A stretch of DNA of 64,000 nt from Caryophanales bacterium UBA4691 (GTDB taxonomy: Bacteria; Bacillota_I; Bacilli_A; RFN20; CAG-826): positions 1 through 64,000 of the forward strand of contig DHKP01000004.1 of assembly GCA_002404865.1 (NCBI GenBank), written 5' to 3'. A model generated the notes under the pieces. That model did no database searches. It saw only the letters and a list, made by a program, of their open reading frames with translations, and was not told the DNA's origin. Below, piece after piece: positions 1-6,760 of the stretch. Each line of letters begins with the position of its first letter. Within the stretch, counting starts at the first letter, position 1. Made by a program: the position numbers and the translations under genes.

Positions 1-30
1 TCTCGAAATCGATGCCCACCAAATAATTCC

Positions 31-85
31 AAAAGAAAATCCCATAAAATTCAGCATTTGTCTGAACAATATGGGATTTTATTCT
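31..85. terminator. Bidirectional intrinsic terminator after acpP
   Basis: Arms 36-46 and 70-80 form an 11-bp perfect stem (AAAATCCCATA with its complement), with a nested 5-bp stem (50-54 with 62-66) inside. T-rich DNA follows on the acpP-sense (minus) side and, more weakly, on the plus side. It lies about 75 bases past the acpP stop, so it probably ends that transcript. Confidence 0.6.
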
Positions 86-159
86 CTATAAACTCCTAAA
101 GACGAGATAATGAGAGACGCCTTTGTTTGCAAGGCATTTCTTGCGATATTTTGAAAGAT

Positions 160-396
160 TTATTGATTTGCGGCAATTTTTTTCTCGATTGCCGCAAATA
201 GGTCGCCGATAGTCTTGAAACTCGACAATTCATCGGTTTCAAATTGGATATGGTAACGATCTTCAAGATCCAAACATAGTTCAACAACATCAAGGCTATC
301 AAGACCGAGGTCTTTCAATGACATCGCATCATCAACACGATCTTTATGAACGCGTTCTGCAAAGTTTTTTCTAATTTCCTCAATTTGGCTATTCAT
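160..396 (-). CDS. acpP: Acyl carrier protein
   Basis: A 78-residue small acidic protein with the phosphopantetheine attachment motif LGLDSLDVVEL; the modified serine is Ser34. ACP carries growing acyl chains on its 4'-phosphopantetheine arm in type II fatty acid synthesis and donates them to phospholipid synthesis, in the cytoplasm. The length is normal for free-standing ACP. The start is supported by a TGAGGT ribosome site about 8 bases upstream. It has its own promoter (424-452) and terminator, so it appears monocistronic although it follows the secretion-like operon on the same strand. No fab or plsX gene is in this window; a role in another acyl pathway cannot be excluded. Confidence 0.93.
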   Translation of the reverse strand: MNSQIEEIRKNFAERVHKDRVDDAMSLKDLGLDSLDVVELCLDLEDRYHIQFETDELSSFKTIGDLFAAIEKKIAANQ

Positions 397-423
397 TATT
401 TTTTACCTCAAAAGATATGCAAT

Positions 424-452
424 ATTATAAGAAGAGTCTGATCTTTCTTCAA
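424..452 (-). promoter_or_regulatory. Sigma-A promoter of acpP
   Basis: On the minus strand, TTGAAG (452-447), a 17-base spacer, then a perfect TATAAT (429-424). Predicted start near 417 gives a leader of about 20 bases carrying the TGAGGT ribosome site. Confidence 0.6.
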
Positions 453-484
453 TCAAGGAAAAACGAGAAGAACAAGAATACCTC

Positions 485-841
485 CTAGTCGCTATTCACA
501 CTCAAATAACCAATCGTTGCGGAGCGAGTGATCGATATTATCATTGGCTTTGTCTCCATGATGATAGGGCGATAATCCTTAAAAAGCCGGAAATACAATA
601 CGCTACCAAATTCAACACTGCCCTGGCTGATGTTTTCAATAGTCGCACCTTCAATAGAAGATTCGACAAAATTAATAATTTTCTCCGTAATTTTGCCCTC
701 AATTGCAATTTGATGAGTTACCGATGTTGATAAAGCGTCTAGCGAGCTATAAACACAAGAAATCAAAAATAGGTCACTAGAAAAAGCGAATAGAAGAGTA
801 AAAAAGAATAAAGAAAACAAAGCGTTAATCTTTTTAACCAT
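485..841 (-). CDS. Small secreted or membrane-anchored protein, pseudopilin/TadE-like
   Basis: 118 residues; one hydrophobic segment (about 9-30) after a short basic N-terminus, then a polar exported part with a helical stretch and a predicted beta-rich C-terminus. The layout (single N-terminal TM, helix, small globular domain) is that of TadE/pseudopilin-like subunits, but no prepilin peptidase motif is clear and the family is unproven. It is the last gene of a four-gene minus-strand operon and its start overlaps the end of the T2SF-like gene by 8 bases, so it is translationally coupled. Function inferred from context only. Confidence 0.55.
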   Translation of the reverse strand: MVKKINALFSLFFFTLLFAFSSDLFLISCVYSSLDALSTSVTHQIAIEGKITEKIINFVESSIEGATIENISQGSVEFGSVLYFRLFKDYRPIIMETKPMIISITRSATIGYLSVNSD

Positions 842-2237
842 GGAGAAAGCCCCCGATAAGATTCCCTATCCTTGCAAAAATGAGCAATAAAACCGTCGCA
901 GTCGCCAAAAGAGGAAACCATTGAAATGCAGAAAGATAAGCGTATTTTCCTCTATTACCCTTTATTTCGAATTGTGTTTTGCTTTCGCTAAGCAAAAAGG
1001 AAAAACGCTCTAATTGTTCCTTTTTATGAGGGTTTTTATAAACCAAATAAAGCGAAAGAATAAGATCATTCATCCCCTGAAAAGAAAAAGCATTGGCAAA
1101 AGAAATGAAACGATCATCAATCTTATCACTTTCATGGCTATTGATTAGAGCAGTGATTCTGCCTCCAAATTCTTCGCTCATAAAGGGTACTGATTTGCTT
1201 AAGGCTTCCATAAAAGGGAACTTCGCCTTTAAATATATTTCAAGCATCGTAAGAAAGAAGAAAACTTCTTTTGTCACTCTCTTTTTTTCATTCCGTTTTA
1301 AAGAACGTAGGTGCAGGAAAATAATGACATCCAAAAGAAATACAAGAATCAATGGCAATAAAGAAAATAAAAGGCGTACGTTTTTAAAGAATAGGCATAA
1401 GGCAGCCAAAAAGCATAAAGTATTGATAAAGGATGCAAAAATAAGGAGTTTTTTTCTTTTATGGTAAAAACCTAACGAATGTTTTTCAATTTTTTGTTCC
1501 AGTTTTGTAGGCCTTATCCTTTCTTGATTCTCGCAACTACACACTAAAAAGAACGTAACGCTAAAAAGCAAGGTGCCAAAATAAAATGAATACAAAACCA
1601 GAGTAATTTTTCGTAAAGAATCAATGGAGAATAAGCTCGTTAAACACAGGTGAAGAAAAGCGATTAAGAAAAAAGAAATAAACCAGCAAAAACAAAAAGC
1701 GGCCCAGTTCTTTTTCTTTATTTCTTCTTCCTGGAGAAATGTGTCTTTTACTTTCTCCACTTCATTTATTAAAGGTTCTATCTCAATAAGAAAATCTTTT
1801 CTCGGATTAGAATTTTTTCTAAGCATATCGCAAATAGAAGTGTAAAAAGGACTTGAAAAATAATCTTCAAAATAGCTTAGTTGCTCAAGAAACGACAAAG
1901 AAGAGACTCGCTCCAAAATTAGATTTAAGGAGAAATTGTTCAAGGAAAGAATGGCGCTAGAAAAAGCATCTTCTATAGACTTTCGTTGATAAAAAGAAAC
2001 AAAATTGCATAAAAAGAAATAAGTTTCATCGTATTTGGTTTTTTGCTTATGGTTCTTTTTCACCAAAGGAATAAAAAGCAGAATAGAAAAGACCAAATAA
2101 ATCAAAAGAATCCCAAACGAAAACGTTAGTGTTTTAGAAAAGAAAAAAGCGAAAGCCGCAGAAATAAGACAAAATGATAAAAAGAATATTTCAATTGAAA
2201 ATCTCTTCAAAAAGCCTCTTTTTTTGTCATTATTCAT
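834..2237 (-). CDS. Multi-pass membrane protein, tandem type II secretion F (TadB/TadC)-like
   Basis: 467 residues. Hydrophobic pairs at about 15-58, 180-235 and 262-310 and a final one near 432-462 bracket two cytoplasmic helical regions (about 60-178 and 315-430). The second region has the pattern of T2SF domains, with a pleasing ALSKSVPFMSEEFG helix followed by a second helical hairpin (FANAFSFQGMNDLILSLYLV) before the last membrane span. T2SF proteins are the inner-membrane platform of Tad/Flp pili and type II secretion. Two platform-like halves in one chain suggest a TadB-TadC fusion. No ATPase is in the operon. Sequence is very Phe/Leu/Lys-rich; the family call is by pattern, not by search. 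Confidence 0.5.
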   Translation of the reverse strand: MNNDKKRGFLKRFSIEIFFLSFCLISAAFAFFFSKTLTFSFGILLIYLVFSILLFIPLVKKNHKQKTKYDETYFFLCNFVSFYQRKSIEDAFSSAILSLNNFSLNLILERVSSLSFLEQLSYFEDYFSSPFYTSICDMLRKNSNPRKDFLIEIEPLINEVEKVKDTFLQEEEIKKKNWAAFCFCWFISFFLIAFLHLCLTSLFSIDSLRKITLVLYSFYFGTLLFSVTFFLVCSCENQERIRPTKLEQKIEKHSLGFYHKRKKLLIFASFINTLCFLAALCLFFKNVRLLFSLLPLILVFLLDVIIFLHLRSLKRNEKKRVTKEVFFFLTMLEIYLKAKFPFMEALSKSVPFMSEEFGGRITALINSHESDKIDDRFISFANAFSFQGMNDLILSLYLVYKNPHKKEQLERFSFLLSESKTQFEIKGNRGKYAYLSAFQWFPLLATATVLLLIFARIGNLIGGFLHG

Positions 2238-2613
2238 TATTTTTAAGCCCCTTGGAAATCACGTATTTCATTTGTTTTTCATAGATATAAAAAGAAGTCA
2301 CATCACCAGAAAAAGACAATTGAAAAGATCTTGGAAAAGAAGTGATATTGGCTTCTAGATAAATAATGGAAAATGAGTAGCTATCCTTTGGCAAAGAATC
2401 GGCAAAATATTGTTTAGTTTTTTCCTCCAATTTCCGTTTATCAAAATATGGGGCAATTCGATTTCCACTTAAATCAAAATTGATAACGGAAGTTTCCGCG
2501 ACGCTTTTCCCATAAGCAAACAGGGCGCGTGACAATTTGTTATAACGAAACGTCCCATCTGACATAGTGAGGATGATTAAGAATAACGACCCCGAAATAA
2601 AGAGCGCTTTCAT
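2230..2613 (-). CDS. Small exported protein with N-terminal anchor, pilin/TadE-like
   Basis: 127 residues: a hydrophobic N-terminus (about 3-17), then an amphipathic stretch (about 23-60) and a beta-rich C-terminal part. Together with the 118-residue protein two genes later it gives the operon two small single-span exported subunits, as in TadE/TadF pairs of Tad loci. It overlaps the upstream 353-residue gene by 4 bases (ATGA) and the downstream T2SF-like gene by 8 bases. No catalytic motif is visible. Assignment to the Tad family is inference from size, topology and neighbours. Confidence 0.5.
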   Translation of the reverse strand: MKALFISGSLFLIILTMSDGTFRYNKLSRALFAYGKSVAETSVINFDLSGNRIAPYFDKRKLEEKTKQYFADSLPKDSYSFSIIYLEANITSFPRSFQLSFSGDVTSFYIYEKQMKYVISKGLKNNE

Positions 2614-3671
2614 AAGATTTCCTCAACGCAATATTCACTATTTAAAACGCTTCCAAACGGATTACATTCTTGATAGCAATAAAATTGAGTCGAAAGAAGA
2701 GGGATATTAAAAGTGTCCTCTCTTCTAGCGGTAAGCAGTCGCATCGTATAAGCTTTGTCTTTGCTAATTTGGTAGGGTAGATGCAATTCGCGCGTAAATA
2801 CCTCATCCTTTCTCAAAGCAGTTGTCTTTCGCATAAATCCGCTATATCGATTTACGGCGTATTGATTTTCTTGGAGCAAGAATCGATAAGTCCCTTCCTT
2901 GATTTCTTTCGTGGTCAATTTGAAGCTAGCGACATCTCCTAAGTAAGTAGATTTGAATTCGTCGCAAAAAGAAGCAAAGCATTTGGCCCCTTCACCAACG
3001 ATCTCTAATTTTGCAGCCAAATTCCAATTCGGAATCGAAAACGGCTTATGGTTATTTCCATCATAAAGGCTGAAAAAGAAAGAATGAGCGAACGGGATTG
3101 TTCCGTTATCCGTTTCTAGAATTTCTTTCACACCGCTGACTTTGGCAATTGGATGAATCCCAATTCTATCCCCTTCTTCACTAATGGTATAAGTTTGCTG
3201 ACCCTCAAATATCGTTTCGCTAAGCAGGGAAAGAGGCTCCTCTCGGTAATCTTTCATGCTTCTTGCTGTCAAAATATGAGAATCGATTACTCGCGAAATA
3301 GAATCAACTTGATAAGCGATGCTAAAAAGTATGTGAAAACGATTTTTAACCATTTCTTTTGGGATGAGAAAAGGAAAAGAAAGTTCTTCTCCAAGACGAG
3401 AAGAAGCTTTCTTGTCCAAAAATTCCCAGTCGCCTACTTCATCGGCGTCTTTTGGGCACGTTTGAAAATATATCGCTATTCTAAAACGTACTTCTTTCCC
3501 AATAACGTTTGAGCCAATCCGAAAAGTATCGCTATAGTTTTCCCCTTCGATGAACGGACCGATTGTATTGGGCAAATAATAGAAATCTTTGCTTTCTTTA
3601 TTTTTCGCGCCGAACAGTAATGGCAATGATAATAAGAACCAGAGTTGTTTTAAAATTACTTTTGTCTTCAT
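2610..3671 (-). CDS. Secreted protein of unknown function, first gene of the Tad-like operon
   Basis: 353 residues with a signal-peptide-like start (basic residues 2-8, hydrophobic 10-21, AKNK junction). The rest looks like an extracellular beta-rich protein with cysteines concentrated near the C-terminus (FYCYQECN and SEYC), which could pair. I do not recognise the family. The start is fixed by a GGAGGG site six bases before ATG. It leads an operon of four overlapping genes with a T2SF-like platform and two pilin-like proteins, so it may be a surface subunit, adhesin or assembly factor of that apparatus; this is inference. Confidence 0.6.
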   Translation of the reverse strand: MKTKVILKQLWFLLSLPLLFGAKNKESKDFYYLPNTIGPFIEGENYSDTFRIGSNVIGKEVRFRIAIYFQTCPKDADEVGDWEFLDKKASSRLGEELSFPFLIPKEMVKNRFHILFSIAYQVDSISRVIDSHILTARSMKDYREEPLSLLSETIFEGQQTYTISEEGDRIGIHPIAKVSGVKEILETDNGTIPFAHSFFFSLYDGNNHKPFSIPNWNLAAKLEIVGEGAKCFASFCDEFKSTYLGDVASFKLTTKEIKEGTYRFLLQENQYAVNRYSGFMRKTTALRKDEVFTRELHLPYQISKDKAYTMRLLTARREDTFNIPLLSTQFYCYQECNPFGSVLNSEYCVEEIL

Positions 3672-3688
3672 AAATACCCTCCACTATT

Positions 3689-3718
3689 TCTATAGTCATT
3701 TTTTCCATTTTTTTGCAA
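3689..3718 (-). promoter_or_regulatory. Candidate promoter of the Tad-like operon
   Basis: Minus-strand TTGCAA (718-713 in 3.7 kb numbering, i.e. 3718-3713), 18-base spacer, TATAGA (3694-3689). It sits just before the GGAGGG ribosome site of the 353-residue gene. Weak hexamers, so moderate confidence. Confidence 0.4.
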
Positions 3719-3746
3719 AAATATTTCGAAGAAAAAATAGGGGCTA

Positions 3747-3775
3747 TTGTCTAGCTAAAGAACTCTTTCTATAAT
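3747..3775 (+). promoter_or_regulatory. Promoter of guanylate-kinase-like gene, near-leaderless
   Basis: TTGTCT (3747-3752), 17-base spacer, perfect TATAAT (3770-3775). The expected transcription start, about 7 bases on, is at 3781-3783, at the ATG itself. The only purine-rich stretch (GAGAGG) directly abuts the ATG with no spacing, so the mRNA may be leaderless. Confidence 0.6.
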
Positions 3776-3782
3776 CGAGAGG

Positions 3783-4334
3783 ATGATTATTTTATTAGGA
3801 GAAAGCGCTTCTGGAAAAACGGAAATCGCCAAATATTTGTCAGCCCACTGCGGCATAAACAAAGTAATCACCTCCACGACTCGTAAACCTAGAGGCAAAG
3901 AAACAAATGGAGTGGATTATTTCTTTTTAGACAAAAAAGAATTTCTAGAGGAAGCGAAGCAAAATAAATTCGTGGAATACACGCTTTATAACAATAATTA
4001 TTACGGCACAAGAATAAATCAAATCTCCCCTAGAAAATGCGTTGTTTTAGATCCACAAGGTGCTTTTGCGTTTCAAAATACAAATGATGCTTCCATTGTG
4101 GTTTTCTATTTAAAAGCCGAAGAAGAGACGCGCATCAAGCGAATGAAAGAAAGAGGAGATAGCAAAGAAGAGATACTTGCCCGCATCCAAAATGACCGAA
4201 TTCATTTCGCAAAAGAAAGAATGCCTAAACTAGACTTTGTGATCGAAACCGATAAACGTTCCATACAATCTATCGCAGAAGAAATCGTTGAGGACTACTT
4301 AAAAGTATTGAAGAAAAGGAACATTCTCGTTTAA
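3783..4334 (+). CDS. Guanylate kinase-like P-loop kinase
   Basis: 183 residues. A P-loop GESASGKT is at 6-13, followed by the GMP-binding-type block TSTTRKPRGKETNGVDYFF and VEYTLYNNNYYGT, both typical of guanylate kinase (ATP + GMP to ADP + GDP). RIKRMKERGDS resembles the lid. Slightly short against the usual 190-205, with no N-terminal extension possible because the P-loop begins at residue 6. It stands alone rather than next to rpoZ or priA, so it may be a paralogue rather than the housekeeping gmk. Its stop overlaps the stop of the convergent CorC gene (TTAA), leaving no room for a terminator between them. Confidence 0.8.
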   Translation: MIILLGESASGKTEIAKYLSAHCGINKVITSTTRKPRGKETNGVDYFFLDKKEFLEEAKQNKFVEYTLYNNNYYGTRINQISPRKCVVLDPQGAFAFQNTNDASIVVFYLKAEEETRIKRMKERGDSKEEILARIQNDRIHFAKERMPKLDFVIETDKRSIQSIAEEIVEDYLKVLKKRNILV

Positions 4335-5635
4335 GTACTTTCTTCATCAGTTTTTCGTCGTGGATGATAAATAACCAAACAATTTTCAACACGAAAATCG
4401 TTCACTTTTTTTACAATGATATCCACTTTCCCAATCGTAATTTTGTCATCAATCTCGGCAAAGCGGCCAAGTTTATCGTTAATGTAACCACTTAAAGTAC
4501 TGTAATCGTCTTCAAGATTGTCGGGGTCCATATGGAACGTTTCAAAGAATTTTTCAATGTTCATGGAACCCCTCACATAGTATTTGTTCCTCGTTCCGTT
4601 CACGCGCGAAATATCAAGAGAAACGGTATCCTCTTCATCCCACATCTCGCCGACTAGCTCTTCCAAAATGTCCTCCAAGGTTAAAAGCCCTTCCGTTCCG
4701 CCAAACTCATCTTTCACTACGGCAATATGAGTCTTAGTCTTTTTCATCAATGCTAAAACGCTAGAGAGTTCCATCGTACGAGGAACAAAAAGAGTCGGAA
4801 GGATAATGTCGCTAACATCCGGCGTTTTGCCTTTAACTAGCATTCTTAATAAAGTTTTTACTTGGAAAAAACCGAGCACATGGTCCAAATCTTTTCGATA
4901 AACGATAACACGACTATGTTTATAAGCGTCATGGCGTTTTAAATAAGATGAAAAAGGCTCTTCTACGTCGTAGCCGATAATCTTTATTCTAGGCGTCATG
5001 ATATCATAGCTAGAAGTGTCCTTGAAATCGATGGAGCGATGGAGCAATTCGCTTTGATTTTTATCAAAAATCCCTTCCTTTTTAATTTCTTCAACCATCG
5101 CTTCTAATTCTTCATCGCTAGCTAGAGGCGTTTCCGTTGGGGCTTTTTCAATAATGGGAGAAGCGATTTTTCGAGCCAAAAAATCCATCGGTGCCACAAA
5201 CGGAAAAAAGATTATCCTTGACACTTCGATAAATAAACCGAATGTTTTGCTCCACCACAATGCATGGCTAGTAGCGATTGCTTTTGGCAAAATCTCTCCG
5301 AAAAGCAAAACAACAAGTATCGTAATAGCGGTAATAATAATATCCCCGTAAGACTCTAAAGGCGAATTGGCTAAAATCGAGGCACCCACAATCGAAGCTA
5401 AAGAAGAAACGAAAATACTAAGAAAATCATTGCCGAATAGAATCGTCGCGATTGAGCGATCGTAATTCTTGGCTTGCTCCAATGCCCGCTCGCTCTTTTT
5501 ATCCCCTTCCTGCGCCTCTTTTTCTAATCGAAGCATATTCACGCTAGATAAAGCGGTATCGCTAGCGGCATACAATCCGCATAATAGCACGAGAAGAGCG
5601 ATGACGATCAAATACAGAACATCCGTGACGTTCAT
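4331..5635 (-). CDS. CNNM/CBS/CorC-type transporter-associated protein (hemolysin-family)
   Basis: 434 residues with the full HlyC/CorC architecture: an N-terminal CNNM (DUF21) membrane domain of about three to four spans (about 5-150), a CBS pair (about 205-330, including TLEDILEELVGEMWDEED) and a C-terminal CorC_HlyC domain (about 345-430). Family members act in Mg2+/Co2+ efflux or homeostasis at the cytoplasmic membrane. It is the downstream partner of a second CNNM protein, joined by an ATGA start-stop overlap, so the two are probably made in equal amounts and may form a heterodimer. The ion is not predictable from sequence. Confidence 0.88.
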   Translation of the reverse strand: MNVTDVLYLIVIALLVLLCGLYAASDTALSSVNMLRLEKEAQEGDKKSERALEQAKNYDRSIATILFGNDFLSIFVSSLASIVGASILANSPLESYGDIIITAITILVVLLFGEILPKAIATSHALWWSKTFGLFIEVSRIIFFPFVAPMDFLARKIASPIIEKAPTETPLASDEELEAMVEEIKKEGIFDKNQSELLHRSIDFKDTSSYDIMTPRIKIIGYDVEEPFSSYLKRHDAYKHSRVIVYRKDLDHVLGFFQVKTLLRMLVKGKTPDVSDIILPTLFVPRTMELSSVLALMKKTKTHIAVVKDEFGGTEGLLTLEDILEELVGEMWDEEDTVSLDISRVNGTRNKYYVRGSMNIEKFFETFHMDPDNLEDDYSTLSGYINDKLGRFAEIDDKITIGKVDIIVKKVNDFRVENCLVIYHPRRKTDEEST

Positions 5636-6651
5636 TTGTTTACACTCTCCAAAACGATTTTTTCATTGATAGGCCCCACAAGCTCTTCTAAAACATCCTC
5701 CATTGTGACCATACCAATCAATTCATCTTTTTTCTTAACCAAAGCAATTTGAGTGTGAGTCTCACGAAATCCATCAACCAAATCATCGATTTTGACATTG
5801 GGAGCCACAAAATATGGCTTTTCGACATAATTCGCGATATTCGTGCGCGGATCTTTCAAATAAGCAGCAAGGTATTGCTTTACCAGCAAAACCCCAACGA
5901 TTTTGTCTTTGTTTTCATAGTAAACAGGAATCCTGCTATAAGAAGTAGAACAAAGGATATCGACAAGGCGGGTGCCGCTTAATCCCTTTAAATCGATAGA
6001 AAAGATTTTTTCTTTTGGGGTGAGAACCTCTTTTACAGCGGTATCGCTGAAATCAATAGAGTTCTCAATAATTTCCGTTTCGTTTTTCTCAAGCAAACCA
6101 CCTTTTTGGTTCTTTTTTAAGACACTAGAGAAATCATCTTCGCTAAAAGAGTCCCCTTTCTTATGTGGAAATAATTTGCTAGCCAAAAATGAAATACCGC
6201 GGAAGAAAATAGAAAGCGGGAAAAAAAGAAAATAAGTAAATAGAAGCGGGTAAACAAAAATAGAGGCTAGGGTATTTGGGATTTTGGCAGCAATTTGTTT
6301 CGGCATCGTTTCCCCGAATAAATAAACAATCAAAGTAATACAGATCGAGGAGATTAAAGAAACAATTCCGGCTTCTAGATTTATGAAATAGAGAAAAACG
6401 CTTGTGGAAAAAACGGATAAAAGGGTGTTAACGACGTTATTGCAAATAAGAATCGAAATGAGATTGGTTTCTTTTCGTTCGTAAAGCCAAAGAACAAGGC
6501 GAGCCGTTTTGCTTCCTTCATCTTTTTTGACTTCATAACGATATTTATTTAAACGGTCAAAGGCAGTCTCTGAGGCACTAAAAAAAGCGCTTAGCGCAAG
6601 GAAGATAACACCAAATATCAAATAGATATAATAGTTTTTCAAGCGCACCAC
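5632..6651 (-). CDS. CNNM/CBS protein lacking the CorC_HlyC domain
   Basis: 339 residues: CNNM (DUF21) membrane domain (about 5-150) with the conserved SASETAFDRLNKYR motif, then a CBS pair ending in TMEDVLEELVGPINEK. It stops there, so the C-terminal CorC_HlyC domain present in its neighbour is absent; the clean ATGA coupling to the next gene argues for a natural short form, not a truncation. Likely a metal-ion transport or homeostasis subunit in the cytoplasmic membrane, acting with the 434-residue partner. Confidence 0.85.
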   Translation of the reverse strand: MVRLKNYYIYLIFGVIFLALSAFFSASETAFDRLNKYRYEVKKDEGSKTARLVLWLYERKETNLISILICNNVVNTLLSVFSTSVFLYFINLEAGIVSLISSICITLIVYLFGETMPKQIAAKIPNTLASIFVYPLLFTYFLFFPLSIFFRGISFLASKLFPHKKGDSFSEDDFSSVLKKNQKGGLLEKNETEIIENSIDFSDTAVKEVLTPKEKIFSIDLKGLSGTRLVDILCSTSYSRIPVYYENKDKIVGVLLVKQYLAAYLKDPRTNIANYVEKPYFVAPNVKIDDLVDGFRETHTQIALVKKKDELIGMVTMEDVLEELVGPINEKIVLESVNK

Positions 6652-6715
6652 GCTCCTAACCTACTACAATCGCTACAGTCACTATTCATACGGCAAGTAG
6701 TCTAGCATAATTTAA

Positions 6716-6750
6716 CGAAAAAGAAAGACCTCAGCAATTTCGCTGAGGTC
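6716..6750 (-). terminator. Intrinsic terminator of the 916-residue protein gene
   Basis: GACCTCAGC (6727-6735) pairs perfectly with GCTGAGGTC (6742-6750) across a 6-base loop; on the minus strand the stem is followed by TTTCTTTTTCG. It lies 10 bases past the stop at 6761. Confidence 0.85.
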
Positions 6751-6760
6751 AATAGGCGCG

